From Vibrio xiamenensis (GTDB lineage: Bacteria > Pseudomonadota > Gammaproteobacteria > Enterobacterales > Vibrionaceae), in the NCBI RefSeq assembly GCF_900100015.1, contig NZ_FNDD01000011.1, positions 81,685 to 145,684 of the forward strand: DNA of 64,000 nucleotides, given 5' to 3'. A model generated the notes under the pieces. It worked only from the letters and a program-made list of their open reading frames with translations, did no database searches and had not been told where the DNA came from. The position numbers and the translations under genes are program-made. Position 1 is the stretch's first letter. The number at the start of each line of letters is the position of its first letter. Shown in pieces: positions 27,413 to 37,257 of this stretch.

Positions 27413-28666
27413 ATGCAGCATTACTCAGGTTTTGGCTTATTCAAGCACTCGTTAACTCACCACGAAAACTGGCAAAGCGTGTGGCGCAATCCCACCCCGA
27501 AAAAACAGTACGATGTGATCATCATCGGTGGCGGTGGCCACGGTTTGTCGACCGCGTACTATCTGGCTAAAGAGCACGGCATCAAAAATGTCGCGGTGAT
27601 CGAAAAAGGCTATCTAGGCGGCGGTAACACTGCGCGTAACACCACCATTGTGCGCTCAAATTATCTGTGGGATGAAGCGGCGCACCTGTTTGAACATTCG
27701 CTCAAGCTTTGGGACACCTTGTCTCAGGAACTTAACTACAACGTGATGTTTTCGCGTCGCGGCTGTTTGAATGTCGGTCATACCCTGCAAGACATGCGTG
27801 ATATCGAGCGCCGTGTTGCAGCTAACCGATTAAACGGCATTCAAGGTGAAGTTCTCGATACCAAACAAGTTCAAGAGTTGGTGCCGCATTTGGACTGTTC
27901 ACCAAATCGCCGCTACCCGATATTGGGTGCCTCTTGGCAGCCAAATGCAGGGACGGCACGTCACGATGCCGTGGCGTGGGGCTTTGCCCGCGGCGCCGAT
28001 AGCTTAGGTGTGGATTTGATTCAACAAACCGAAGTGACCGATCTCATCATTGAGGGTGGCGTAATTAAAGGGGTAAAAACCAACCGTTACGGCAACATTT
28101 TGGCTGAGCGTGTCGGCTGTGTGGTGGCGGGTAACTCTGGCGTGGTAGCGAAAATGGCCGGTTTTGAAATGCCGCTCGAATCGCACCCGTTACAAGCGTT
28201 GGTATCAGAGCCGATTAAACCCATCATCGATACTGTGGTGATGTCAAACCACGTTCACGGTTACGTCAGTCAGTCGGATAAGGGCGACTTGGTGATCGGC
28301 GCCGGTATTGATGGTTACAACGGTTACGGCCAGCGCGGTTCGTATTCCACCATCGAACACACCATGCAAGCGATTCTAGAAATGTTCCCAATTTTCAGCC
28401 GAGTACGCATGAATCGCCAGTGGGGTGGCATCGTTGATACCACTGAAGATGCGTGTCCAATCATGACCACCACGCCAGTTAAGAACCTGTTCTTCAACTG
28501 CGGTTGGGGTACGGGCGGTTTTAAAGCCACGCCGGGGTCTGGCAACGTGTTTGCGGCCAGTTTGGCGGCGGGAGAAATGCATGAGTTGGCGAAACCATTT
28601 TCCATGTATCGATTTAACAATGGCGCTTTGATTGATGAACACGGCGCTTCGGCGGTTGCACACTAA
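27413..28666 (+). CDS. soxB: Sarcosine oxidase beta subunit
   Basis: A protein of 417 residues, the FAD-dependent amine-oxidising subunit of the heterotetrameric enzyme that turns sarcosine, O2 and THF into glycine, H2O2 and methylene-THF. It has the Rossmann motif IIIGGGGHGLSTAYYLAKEH near residue 40, GGGNTARNTTIVRSNY, and RHDAVAWGFARGAD, whose His184 matches the residue covalently holding FMN in characterised enzymes. ATG 27413 follows AGGAATAGGACT; an upstream GTG has no such site. soxD follows after 12 bases. Confidence 0.95.
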   Translation: MQHYSGFGLFKHSLTHHENWQSVWRNPTPKKQYDVIIIGGGGHGLSTAYYLAKEHGIKNVAVIEKGYLGGGNTARNTTIVRSNYLWDEAAHLFEHSLKLWDTLSQELNYNVMFSRRGCLNVGHTLQDMRDIERRVAANRLNGIQGEVLDTKQVQELVPHLDCSPNRRYPILGASWQPNAGTARHDAVAWGFARGADSLGVDLIQQTEVTDLIIEGGVIKGVKTNRYGNILAERVGCVVAGNSGVVAKMAGFEMPLESHPLQALVSEPIKPIIDTVVMSNHVHGYVSQSDKGDLVIGAGIDGYNGYGQRGSYSTIEHTMQAILEMFPIFSRVRMNRQWGGIVDTTEDACPIMTTTPVKNLFFNCGWGTGGFKATPGSGNVFAASLAAGEMHELAKPFSMYRFNNGALIDEHGASAVAH

Positions 28667-28678
28667 GGAAGGTTTGGG

Positions 28679-28963
28679 ATGCTGTTAATTTACTGTCCGC
28701 ACTGCGGCGAATTCCGCGAAGAAGAAGAGTTTAGTCCTAAAGGCCAAGCGCACATCGCAAGGCCAGCCGACCCAGATGGGTGCAGCGATGAGGAGTGGGG
28801 TAAATACATGTATTTTCGCTCTAATCCGCGCGGCTTACATCATGAAATGTGGGTGCATTCGGCGGGCTGTCGCAAATTTTTCAATATGACTCGCGATACG
28901 CAAACCTACGAAATTAAAGAAGTTTACAAAATTGGCGAGCAACCTTCTGTGGTTGCCGAATAG
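28679..28963 (+). CDS. soxD: Sarcosine oxidase delta subunit
   Basis: A protein of 94 residues, the small zinc-binding subunit. The zinc ligands are visible as YCPHCGE at residues 5-11 and the HSAGCRKFF segment near residue 60. RPADPDGCSDEEWGKYMYFR and NPRGLHHEMW are typical. It lies between soxB and soxA in the standard order, and GGAAGG precedes it. Confidence 0.94.
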   Translation: MLLIYCPHCGEFREEEEFSPKGQAHIARPADPDGCSDEEWGKYMYFRSNPRGLHHEMWVHSAGCRKFFNMTRDTQTYEIKEVYKIGEQPSVVAE

Positions 28964-28992
28964 AAGTGGCAGAATAACGCAAGGAGTGCACG

Positions 28993-31900
28993 ATGGCACA
29001 GTTAAATCGGCTATCTAAAGAAGGTCGTATTGATCGCTCTCAGCCAGTCAGTTTTCATTACAACGGTCAGCAATATCAAGGCTACCAAGGCGACACATTG
29101 GCGTCCGCGCTGCTCGCTAACGGCGTTGATGTGATTGGCCGCAGTTTCAAATATAGCCGTCCGCGCGGCATCATTGGCGCAGGGGCCGAAGAGCCGAATG
29201 CGATCATGCAGCTTGGCGCGACCGAGGCGACACAAATCCCCAATGTACGTGCCACTCAGCAAGAGCTGTATAACGGTTTAGTGTGTGAGTCGACCAATGG
29301 TTGGCCAAATGTCGACAAAGATTTGATGGGGCTGCTCGGCAAAGTCGGCGGCTCAATGATGCCTCCGGGTTTTTACTACAAAACGTTTATGTACCCAAAA
29401 TCGATGTGGGAAACTTATGAAACCTACATTCGTAAAGCCGCAGGCCTTGGTCGTTCACCTCTGGAATTTGACCCGGACCGCTACGAAACCGTCAATCAAC
29501 ATTGTGATGTGCTGATTGTTGGTGCAGGCCCTGCTGGCCTGACAGCTGCCTTGGTGGCGGCGCGCGCAGGCGCTCGAGTGATGATAGCCGATGAACAAAA
29601 CGAATTTGGCGGCAGCTTACTCTCAAGCCGTGAATGTTTTGATGGCAAACCGGCGACCGAGTGGGTCGCTGAAGTAGTGGCTGAATTGTCCCAATATGAT
29701 GATGTGATGCTACTGCCACGCTCAACCGTCAATGGTTATCACGATCATAACTTTTTAACCATTCATCAGCGCTGCAGCGATCACTTGAGCGATCGTGCGC
29801 CAAAAAACGTTGCTCGCCAGCGTTTGCACCGCGTGCGCGCTAAATGGGTGGTACTGGCAACTGGTGCGATTGAACGCCCATTGGTGTACGGCAACAACGA
29901 TGTACCAGGCAATATGCTGTGCAGCGCCGTTTCCACTTACATTAACCGTTATGCTGTGGTTCCAGGCAAGAAATTGGTGGTAATGACCACCAACGATGGC
30001 GGTTACCAAACCGCGCTAGATTGGCATCGCAGCGGCAAACCTGTTGCGGCGGTGATTGATACGCGCAACGCGCCAAGCAGCTTAGTGATTGAGCAAGCCA
30101 AAGCCGAAGGGATTAACGTCATCACTGGCTCGGCGATCATTGAAGTCAAAGGCAGCAAACGCGTTAAAGCGGTGAAAGTGGCGAAAATCGATGCGCTGGG
30201 CAGCCGCGCGATCGGCAAGCCTTATGAACTTGACGCCGATACCGTCGCAACGTCTGGTGGTTGGAGCCCAACAGTGCACCTCTCTTGCCACACTGGCTCT
30301 CGCCCAGTTTGGGATGACGAGGCGATTGGTTTTGTCCCAGGCGCTTCACGTCAAAACCAGCTGATTGCAGGGGCGATCACTGGTAAATACACCACGTTGG
30401 ATGCGCTATCGCAAGGCGTCGCTGCGGGGCTAAGCGCAATTGAATCGCTCGGTCTTAGCAAAGTTGAAGTGGTGTTGCCTAAGCTTGCCGATTTTGATCA
30501 GGCTAAACCGATGGCGCTGTTCCACATTCCTCATCCGCTTTCAACCTCAAAAGCGCCCAAACAATTTGTTGATTTTCAAAACGATGTCACCGCTGCTGGG
30601 ATTGAACTGGCATGCCGCGAAGGGTTTGAATCCATTGAACATGTTAAGCGTTATACCGCGATGGGTTTTGGTACTGACCAAGGTAAGCTTGGCAACATCA
30701 ACGGGATGGCGATTACTGCCGCAGCGCTAGGGCAAACCATTCCCGAAACTGGCACGACGATTTTTCGCCCCAACTATACACCGGTCACGTTTGGCGCGAT
30801 TGTCGGACGTAACTGTAATGAACTGTTTGACCCGATTCGTTATACCGCGATGCACGAATGGCATTTGAAAAACGGCGCCAAATTTGAAGATGTCGGCCAG
30901 TGGAAACGCCCTTGGTATTACCCGAAAGCGGGCGAATCGATGCAGCAAAGCTTAAACCGTGAGTGTCAGGCTGTGCGTCAATCGGTTGGGATTTTAGATG
31001 CCTCAACCCTTGGTAAAATCGACATTCAAGGCAAAGACGCGCGCGAATTTATTGGCCGAATTTACACCAATGCGTGGGCAAAACTCGGCGTGGGTAAATG
31101 TCGCTACGGTTTAATGTGCGGCGAAGGCGGTATGGTGTTTGACGATGGTGTCACTTCTTGTTTGGGTGAGAACCATTTTCTGATGACCACCACCACAGGC
31201 GGCGCAGCCCATGTTCTAGAGTGGCTTGAGCTTTACCATCAAACCGAATGGCCAGAACTTGAAGTTTACTTTAATACCGTCACCGATCACTGGGCGACGG
31301 CAACCATCTCAGGACCGAACAGTCGTAAATTGCTTGCTGAGCTGACGGATTGCGATTTGAGTAAAGAAAATTTCCGCTTTATGGACTGGAAACAAGCCAC
31401 CGTTGCAGGAGTGCCTGCGCGTATTTTCCGGATCTCATTTACCGGTGAGTTATCGTTTGAAATCAACGTGCAAGCCAACTACGGCATGCATGTTTGGGAA
31501 AAACTTATCGAACATGGCGCCAAATATGACATCACGCCATACGGCACCGAAACCATGCACATTTTGCGCGCTGAGAAAGGCTTTATTATCACCGGCCAAG
31601 ATACCGATGGTTCCGTTCACCCTTACGATTTGGGTATGTCTTGGTGCGTGGGTAACAACAAACCGTTTAGCTTTATCGGCAAACGCGGAATGGCGCTGGA
31701 AGATTGTGCTCGTGAAGGGCGCAAGCAACTGGTCGGTCTCAAAACCGTCGACCCAAGTGTGGTGCTACCAGAGGGTTCGCAAGGGGTGATGGACCCTAAT
31801 GCGCCAATTCCGGTGCCTATGGTTGGACATGTCACTTCAAGCTATTGGAGCGCCAACCTAGGTCGCAGCATCGCGATGGGCTTTATTAAAGGCGGTCATG

Positions 31901-32010
31901 AGCGAATGGGCGAGAAAATCTTCTATCCGCAAGTGGATGGCACTGTGATTGAAGCAGAAATTTGTAGTCCGGTATTTTTTGATCCACAAGGAGAGCGTCA
32001 AAATGTCTGA
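28993..32010 (+). CDS. soxA: Sarcosine oxidase alpha subunit
   Basis: A protein of 1005 residues. Residues about 15-110 form a ferredoxin-like domain (YQGYQGDTLASALLANGV, SRPRGIIGAGAEEPN). An NAD/FAD two-nucleotide fold spans about 168-480 (LIVGAGPAGLTAALVAARAG, VLATGAIERPLVYGNNDVPG). The C-terminal 400 residues are an aminomethyltransferase-like THF domain (GILDASTLGKIDIQGKDARE, GLMCGEGGMVFDDGV, GTETMHILRAEKGF). It binds NAD and folate in the complex. AAGGAGTGCACG precedes the ATG. The stop overlaps the soxG start. Confidence 0.96.
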   Translation: MAQLNRLSKEGRIDRSQPVSFHYNGQQYQGYQGDTLASALLANGVDVIGRSFKYSRPRGIIGAGAEEPNAIMQLGATEATQIPNVRATQQELYNGLVCESTNGWPNVDKDLMGLLGKVGGSMMPPGFYYKTFMYPKSMWETYETYIRKAAGLGRSPLEFDPDRYETVNQHCDVLIVGAGPAGLTAALVAARAGARVMIADEQNEFGGSLLSSRECFDGKPATEWVAEVVAELSQYDDVMLLPRSTVNGYHDHNFLTIHQRCSDHLSDRAPKNVARQRLHRVRAKWVVLATGAIERPLVYGNNDVPGNMLCSAVSTYINRYAVVPGKKLVVMTTNDGGYQTALDWHRSGKPVAAVIDTRNAPSSLVIEQAKAEGINVITGSAIIEVKGSKRVKAVKVAKIDALGSRAIGKPYELDADTVATSGGWSPTVHLSCHTGSRPVWDDEAIGFVPGASRQNQLIAGAITGKYTTLDALSQGVAAGLSAIESLGLSKVEVVLPKLADFDQAKPMALFHIPHPLSTSKAPKQFVDFQNDVTAAGIELACREGFESIEHVKRYTAMGFGTDQGKLGNINGMAITAAALGQTIPETGTTIFRPNYTPVTFGAIVGRNCNELFDPIRYTAMHEWHLKNGAKFEDVGQWKRPWYYPKAGESMQQSLNRECQAVRQSVGILDASTLGKIDIQGKDAREFIGRIYTNAWAKLGVGKCRYGLMCGEGGMVFDDGVTSCLGENHFLMTTTTGGAAHVLEWLELYHQTEWPELEVYFNTVTDHWATATISGPNSRKLLAELTDCDLSKENFRFMDWKQATVAGVPARIFRISFTGELSFEINVQANYGMHVWEKLIEHGAKYDITPYGTETMHILRAEKGFIITGQDTDGSVHPYDLGMSWCVGNNKPFSFIGKRGMALEDCAREGRKQLVGLKTVDPSVVLPEGSQGVMDPNAPIPVPMVGHVTSSYWSANLGRSIAMGFIKGGHERMGEKIFYPQVDGTVIEAEICSPVFFDPQGERQNV

Positions 32011-32668
32011 TACCCAAATGCTTGACGAGCAAAAAACTCAGTTAGTCGACTTGATGAATCAAGTTCCCAACGGTGAAATTCAGGCGCAATCTCCTTTGCA
32101 TCACGCCGATTTGGTCGGGCTTGCAAAAGCCAATCAGGCCAGTGCGGGCGTAGTGCTTAAAGAAAATAAGCTGCTGGGTCATTTGGTGCTGCGCTGCAAT
32201 GGCAGTGATAAAAAGCAGTGCCAAGCGGTTAAACGGGCGCTGGGCTTAGAATTGCCGACCGATCCGCTTAGTAGTGCTGAGCATGGCGAATTCGCGATTC
32301 GTTGGTTAACGCCGGATGAGTGGCTGATTACCACACCTGGGCTGGCTGCTTTTGATGTCGAGAGTAAGCTGCGCGAGGTGATGCCTGGGCATTACTCTCT
32401 GGTCAACAGTAGCGGCGGTAACACCATCATCGAACTGTCTGGGCCTAATGCCATCGATGTGCTTAAAAAATCGACGCCAATCGATTTTCATCCCAAGGAA
32501 TTTGCGGTGGGGAAAGTGGTGTCGAGCGTGTTTGCAAAGAGCAATGCGACCATTCGCCGCGTTGACGCCGATCGCTTTGAACTGGTGGTGAGGCGCAGCT
32601 TTGCTGACTACATCTGGTTGTGGCTGCAAGATGCCAGCCTTGAATACGGCCTGAATATCGAGCTGTAA
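32003..32668 (+). CDS. soxG: Sarcosine oxidase gamma subunit
   Basis: A protein of 221 residues, the fourth subunit, structurally related to half of the folate-binding domain. RWLTPDEWLITTPG, SLVNSSGGNTIIELSGPNAIDVL and VRRSFADYIWLWLQDAS are typical. It starts at ATG 32003, overlapping the soxA stop by eight bases behind AAGGAGAGCG, so translation is coupled. Confidence 0.93.
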   Translation: MSDTQMLDEQKTQLVDLMNQVPNGEIQAQSPLHHADLVGLAKANQASAGVVLKENKLLGHLVLRCNGSDKKQCQAVKRALGLELPTDPLSSAEHGEFAIRWLTPDEWLITTPGLAAFDVESKLREVMPGHYSLVNSSGGNTIIELSGPNAIDVLKKSTPIDFHPKEFAVGKVVSSVFAKSNATIRRVDADRFELVVRRSFADYIWLWLQDASLEYGLNIEL

Positions 32669-32695
32669 AAGGCGGTTCGCTCACCACGTGAACAG

Positions 32696-32727
32696 AATTA
32701 AGCCGTTTAATGTTAAGCGGCTTAATT
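32696..32727 (+). other. Hairpin between soxG and purU
   Basis: AATTAAGCCG (32696-32705) and CGGCTTAATT (32718-32727) form a perfect 10-bp stem with a 12-base loop and no T tract. It may stabilise or attenuate the operon transcript. Confidence 0.5.
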
Positions 32728-32829
32728 CGATATGGATAATCGCAAAGCGTTTATTTTTACACGCGAGTTTTTAAAAACGTCTTGCTGGTAAATGGCTTAC
32801 TGGTAAATGGAAAGACCTGGAGTAACCCG

Positions 32830-33696
32830 ATGAGTGAAAACCTCAAACCTTGGATTTTTACCGCCAATTGCCCAAGTACCATAGGTACGGTTGATGTTGT
32901 AACGCGCTATATGGCGCAGATGGGGCACTATGTTGAAGAGATTCTTTCGTTTGACGATAAAGCTTCGCAGCGCTTTTTCATTCGCATCGAATTTCGCCCA
33001 AATCCAGACGGTTTTAGCGTCGAGGAATTCAATCTCGCGTTCGCGCCGCGCGCTGAAACCTTCGCTATGCAGTGGCAGTTAACCGAGCCAGAGCATCGCA
33101 CGCGAGTCGCGATTTTGGTCTCCAAGTACGATCATTGCCTCAACGATTTGCTGTATCGCTATCGTACTGGGCAACTTAATATTGAAGTGCCGCTGATTAT
33201 CTCCAATCACCCTGATTTGGAAGAGCTTGCCGCGTGGCATCAAATTCCGTATTACCATTTGCCGATCAGCCGTGAAACCAAAGCGCAGCAGGAGCAGCAA
33301 ATGGTTGAGCTCCTTGATGCCCATGATGTCGAACTGGTGGTGCTCGCGCGCTATATGCAAGTATTGTCGCCTTGGCTGTGTGAAAAACTCGAAGGCAAGG
33401 CGATCAATATTCATCACTCCTTGTTGCCCGGTTTTAAGGGCGCGCGTCCCTATCATCAAGCATGGGAAAAAGGGGTGAAAATGGTTGGTGCCACGGCGCA
33501 CTACATCAACAACGATCTTGATGAAGGGCCGATCATCGCCCAAGGCATTCAGGAAGTGGGCCATGCGCAATACCCAGAGGAGTTGATTGCTAAAGGCCAA
33601 GATATTGAGCGCATTACGCTGTTTAATGCGGTTAAGCATCACATCGAAAAACGCGTATTTCTCTCGGGCAATCGCACCATAGTGTTGAGTCACTAA
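32830..33696 (+). CDS. purU: Formyltetrahydrofolate deformylase
   Basis: A protein of 288 residues that hydrolyses 10-formyl-THF to formate and THF. An N-terminal ACT-like domain (about 1-85) precedes a formyltransferase-fold domain with NIHHSLLPGFKGARPYHQA (catalytic His) and YINNDLDEGPI (catalytic Asp). In sarcosine operons it regenerates free THF. ATG 32830 follows TGGAGT; two ATG-containing direct repeats of CTGGTAAATGG lie just upstream and could be mistaken for the start. Confidence 0.94.
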   Translation: MSENLKPWIFTANCPSTIGTVDVVTRYMAQMGHYVEEILSFDDKASQRFFIRIEFRPNPDGFSVEEFNLAFAPRAETFAMQWQLTEPEHRTRVAILVSKYDHCLNDLLYRYRTGQLNIEVPLIISNHPDLEELAAWHQIPYYHLPISRETKAQQEQQMVELLDAHDVELVVLARYMQVLSPWLCEKLEGKAINIHHSLLPGFKGARPYHQAWEKGVKMVGATAHYINNDLDEGPIIAQGIQEVGHAQYPEELIAKGQDIERITLFNAVKHHIEKRVFLSGNRTIVLSH

Positions 33697-33798
33697 AACG
33701 CAGCCATATTATGACCAAATTCCATCACGGAATGGTGCCATCGTTAAATAACTTGAAGCGGCTGCTGAAATCGCAGTGGCTTGAAGAGGACAGGGTAA

Positions 33799-35178
33799 AT
33801 GTCTATTAGCGTGTTTGATCTATTTAAAATCGGTGTCGGGCCATCAAGTTCGCACACGGTTGGCCCTATGTTAGCTGGCGCCACTTTTGTCGAAGAGATT
33901 GCCGCGCGCATGCCGCTAGATAGCGTTTCGCGCATCGTGGTAAAGCTATACGGCTCTTTAAGCGCAACCGGCGTGGGTCACGGTACCGATCATGCGGTGT
34001 TGATGGGGCTGATGGGCGAGCGCCCAGACAGTATCGACCCAAGTATTATCGCCCCTGCAATTGCAGCGATTAAAACCGCGCGCCAACTGCAGCTTGGCGG
34101 GCGTCAGAGTGTTGAATTTGATTGGCCGCGCGACATGCATCTGCTGCACGACAGTTTGCCGTTTCATCCTAATGCACTCGAGCTTTTAGCCATCGGCCAT
34201 GATGAACATACGCTGCATCGCAACACCTATTACTCGATTGGTGGCGGATTTGTGATTGATGAGCAGCAAAGCCAAAGCGCTGCGCTAGTTTCCTCGACGC
34301 AAGCCGTGCCCTATGACTTTAATAGCGCCAAAGAGCTGCTCGAGTTATGTGAAAAACATAAGCTTTCGGTCAGTCAGTTGATGATGCTTAACGAGCTTAC
34401 TTGGCGTGATGAAGTCACGGTGCGTGAGCAGCTACATACGATTTGGCAGGTGATGCGCGCTTGCATTGAACGTGGCCTTAGCCAAGAGGGGATTTTACCT
34501 GGCGGGCTCGCTGTGAGACGAAGAGCCAAAAGTTTTCACCTGGCGCTTAAGCAATGCTCGGCAAGCAATGTTATCAGCTCAACGCTTAACGGCATGGATT
34601 GGATCAATCTCTACGCCTTGGCCGTTAACGAAGAAAACGCTGCCGGTGGTCGCATGGTCACCGCGCCAACCAATGGCGCTGCCGGAATCATTCCTGCGGT
34701 GTTGATGTATTACATGGAATTCACGCCAAATCCTAACCCAGATCATGTGGTGGACTTTCTGCTTGCGGCGGCAGCGATTGGCGCACTGTGCAAAAAGAAC
34801 GCTTCGATATCGGGCGCGGAAGTGGGATGCCAAGGTGAAGTCGGCTCTGCGTGCGCAATGGCAGCCGCTGGGCTGTGCCAGATATTGGGCGGAACGCCGA
34901 GACAGGTGGAAAATGCCGCTGAAATTGGCCTTGAGCACAACCTAGGTTTGACGTGCGATCCGGTTGGTGGCTTAGTGCAAGTTCCTTGTATTGAACGCAA
35001 TGCCATTGCGGCGATGAAAGCCATCAATGCGGCGCAAATGGCGCTGCGCGGTGACGGTGAGCATTTTGTGTCGCTGGATAAAGTGATTAAGACCATGCGT
35101 GATACCGGAATGGATATGCAGGACAAGTACAAAGAAACCTCGCGCGGCGGATTGGCCGTTAATGTCATCGAATGCTGA
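33799..35178 (+). CDS. sdaA: L-serine ammonia-lyase (L-serine deaminase)
   Basis: An iron-sulfur enzyme of 459 residues that converts serine to pyruvate and ammonia. [17 protein letters not shown] opens the beta domain. The cluster cysteines lie in [21 protein letters not shown], with [14 protein letters not shown] further on. It completes the pathway from sarcosine through serine to central metabolism. The 102-base gap after purU may hold a separate promoter. GAGGACAGG precedes the ATG. Confidence 0.95.
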   Translation: MSISVFDLFKIGVGPSSSHTVGPMLAGATFVEEIAARMPLDSVSRIVVKLYGSLSATGVGHGTDHAVLMGLMGERPDSIDPSIIAPAIAAIKTARQLQLGGRQSVEFDWPRDMHLLHDSLPFHPNALELLAIGHDEHTLHRNTYYSIGGGFVIDEQQSQSAALVSSTQAVPYDFNSAKELLELCEKHKLSVSQLMMLNELTWRDEVTVREQLHTIWQVMRACIERGLSQEGILPGGLAVRRRAKSFHLALKQCSASNVISSTLNGMDWINLYALAVNEENAAGGRMVTAPTNGAAGIIPAVLMYYMEFTPNPNPDHVVDFLLAAAAIGALCKKNASISGAEVGCQGEVGSACAMAAAGLCQILGGTPRQVENAAEIGLEHNLGLTCDPVGGLVQVPCIERNAIAAMKAINAAQMALRGDGEHFVSLDKVIKTMRDTGMDMQDKYKETSRGGLAVNVIEC

Positions 35179-35359
35179 CGGCTGTCTTCATAAAAGATGT
35201 GAACTGGATAGAATTAGTTACGGTGATTAGCCTGTATTCTTGGTCGCTTCAAGCCCTTAACGGCAAATAGCAGAGTCGTGAATGAATGGTGATTTTCTGA
35301 CTGCGGTTGCCAATGCTTTAGGGGCAATAAGTAACGTTAGGTAGAGAAGTAGGCTGACC

Positions 35360-35920
35360 ATGACAGAATTCGACAAAATGATTTCCGGGCAAAGTTTTGA
35401 TGGTGGCGCTCATGAAATCAGCGTGATTCGTGACCGTGCCACGGCGCTGATGGGCGAGTTAAACTATGCGTTAGAAGATGATAAACGCGAGGTTTTGTTG
35501 CAGCGTTTGTTTCGCCATTTTGGTGAAGGCAGCGTGGTACGTCCGCCATTTTCCTGTGAGTTTGGTGAAACGGTGTCGATTGGTGATAACACCTTTATCA
35601 ATATGAACGCCCTGATGCTGGATGGCGCGCCGATCTCGATTGGCAGTAATGTACTGATAGGCCCTAACGCTCATTTTTACACCGCAGGGCATCCACTCGA
35701 TTACCGCCGGCGCCGCAGTTGGGAGACGCGCTGCCTGCCTATTGTGGTTGAAAACGATGTGTGGATCGGCGGTAACGTGGTGATTTCACAAGGTGTCACC
35801 ATTGGCGCGCGGTCGGTGATAGCCGCTAACTCGGTGGTCACTCGCGATGTGCCGTGCGATTCACTCTTTGGTGGCAGCCCAGCTAAATTGATTCGTCGCA
35901 TCGAAGAAAACTTTGAGTAA
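35360..35920 (+). CDS. maa: Maltose/sugar O-acetyltransferase (LbH fold)
   Basis: A protein of 186 residues of the left-handed beta-helix acetyltransferase family, close to maltose O-acetyltransferase: an N-terminal Mac region (FDKMISGQSFDGG, REVLLQRLFRHFG) and hexapeptide repeats (VSIGDNTFINMNALMLDGAP, HFYTAGHPLD with the catalytic His, DVWIGGNVVISQGVTIGARS). It would acetylate a sugar with acetyl-CoA. It stands alone, convergent with ldhA across a bidirectional terminator. Confidence 0.88.
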   Translation: MTEFDKMISGQSFDGGAHEISVIRDRATALMGELNYALEDDKREVLLQRLFRHFGEGSVVRPPFSCEFGETVSIGDNTFINMNALMLDGAPISIGSNVLIGPNAHFYTAGHPLDYRRRRSWETRCLPIVVENDVWIGGNVVISQGVTIGARSVIAANSVVTRDVPCDSLFGGSPAKLIRRIEENFE

Positions 35921-35959
35921 GTGCCACACAAGAACGGGTTACTGTTTGGATGATCGAAA

Positions 35960-35990
35960 TAAAAACAGCAGGCTTCGCCTGCTGTTTGTT
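35960..35990. terminator. Bidirectional terminator between maa and ldhA
   Basis: AAACAGCAGG and CCTGCTGTTT pair around CTTCG (35963-35987), with A and T runs on the two sides. Confidence 0.85.
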
Positions 35991-36007
35991 TATTTGCGGC
36001 TCGCGTT

Positions 36008-37006
36008 TTAAAACTCGACCAATTGATTGGCGCATGGCTCACCAGCCATGACCTGACGAATATTGGTCAGCGTGGTATCGGCGATATTGTGCAGCGCTTC
36101 TTTGGTTAAAAATGCTTGGTGACCGGTGAACAGCACATTGTGGCAAGCCGATAAACGGCGAAACACGTCATCAACAATCACATCGTTGGATTTGTCTTGG
36201 AAAAACAGCTCTTTTTCGTTGTCATAAACATCCAAACCCAGCGCGCCAATTCGGCCTTGTTTGAGCGCTTCAATCGCCGCCACTGAATCAAGTAATCCAC
36301 CGCGACTGGTGTTAATGATCATCACGCCGTCTTTCATTTTGGCAAACGCATGTTCATCAAGAAGATGGTAATTTTCTTCGGTCATCGGACAGTGCAACGT
36401 GATGATGTCACTTTTTTCAAACAGTTCCTCTTTACTGCAATAGGTTGCGCCAAGTTCGATCGCCAGCGGGTTCTCATAAGGATCGTAGCAAAGAACGTCC
36501 ATACCAAGGCCTTTTAAAATCCGCATGGTTGCAATACCGATTTTACCAGTGCCGATCACCCCGGCGGTTTTACCAAAGAAGTTAAAGCCAACCAAACCGT
36601 CAAGCGTGAAGTTGGCATCACGGGTGCGCTGATAGGCTTTGTGATAGCGGCGGTTTAGGCACATCATCAGGCCAACGGCATGTTCGGCAACCGCTTCTGG
36701 CGAATATGCTGGCACGCGCACCACTTGAATTCCTAGGCTCTTTGCCGCAGCTAAATCAACTCGGTCAAAGCCGGCGCAGCGCATTGCAACCAGCTTGACG
36801 CCAAATTCTTTGAGCGCCTCGAGAACTGGTGCGGAGAGATCATCATTGACGAACGCGCACACCACTTGGCAGCCGTGGGCCATTTTGGCGGTTTTGTGGG
36901 TGAGCTGAAAATCGTGAAAATGCAACGTAATACCTTTATCGGTATTGGCGCGTTTAAGCGAAATTTCGTCATAAGATTTGGAACTGAATACGGCGACATT
37001 GATCAT
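36008..37006 (-). CDS. ldhA: Fermentative D-lactate dehydrogenase
   Basis: A D-2-hydroxyacid dehydrogenase of 332 residues reducing pyruvate to D-lactate with NADH in mixed-acid fermentation. It matches E. coli LdhA: VAMRCAGFDRVDLAAAK (with the catalytic Arg region further on), GKTAGVIGTGKIGIATMRIL (NAD fold), INTSRGGLLDS and TGHQAFLTKEAL, which holds the catalytic His. TAGGAGTTTGTC precedes the ATG. Confidence 0.94.
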   Translation of the reverse strand: MINVAVFSSKSYDEISLKRANTDKGITLHFHDFQLTHKTAKMAHGCQVVCAFVNDDLSAPVLEALKEFGVKLVAMRCAGFDRVDLAAAKSLGIQVVRVPAYSPEAVAEHAVGLMMCLNRRYHKAYQRTRDANFTLDGLVGFNFFGKTAGVIGTGKIGIATMRILKGLGMDVLCYDPYENPLAIELGATYCSKEELFEKSDIITLHCPMTEENYHLLDEHAFAKMKDGVMIINTSRGGLLDSVAAIEALKQGRIGALGLDVYDNEKELFFQDKSNDVIVDDVFRRLSACHNVLFTGHQAFLTKEALHNIADTTLTNIRQVMAGEPCANQLVEF

Positions 37007-37257
37007 GACAAACTCCTAGTATGATCAGAAAAGGCGAGTAACGATTAATTAACACATTGATATAACGAATGGATAAGAAAATAAACCCTAAAATTTATGT
37101 GTCTAACACACTCAATTTGCAAGTTGCTACTTAAGGTTGGGATTCTTGGTGTGTTGTCATGCTTTATGGTGTTACATTGGCAGCGATAAAGTGAGCCAAA
37201 TGATGAATGAATTATGTGCTGGCTTATCCATGTTAGCGAAAAAATATAAGGGAAATT
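37007..37257. other. Divergent promoter region of ldhA and the GNAT gene
   Basis: No gene or strong repeat is seen. It presumably carries both promoters; a short frame running through it into the GNAT gene has no signature. Confidence 0.3.
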
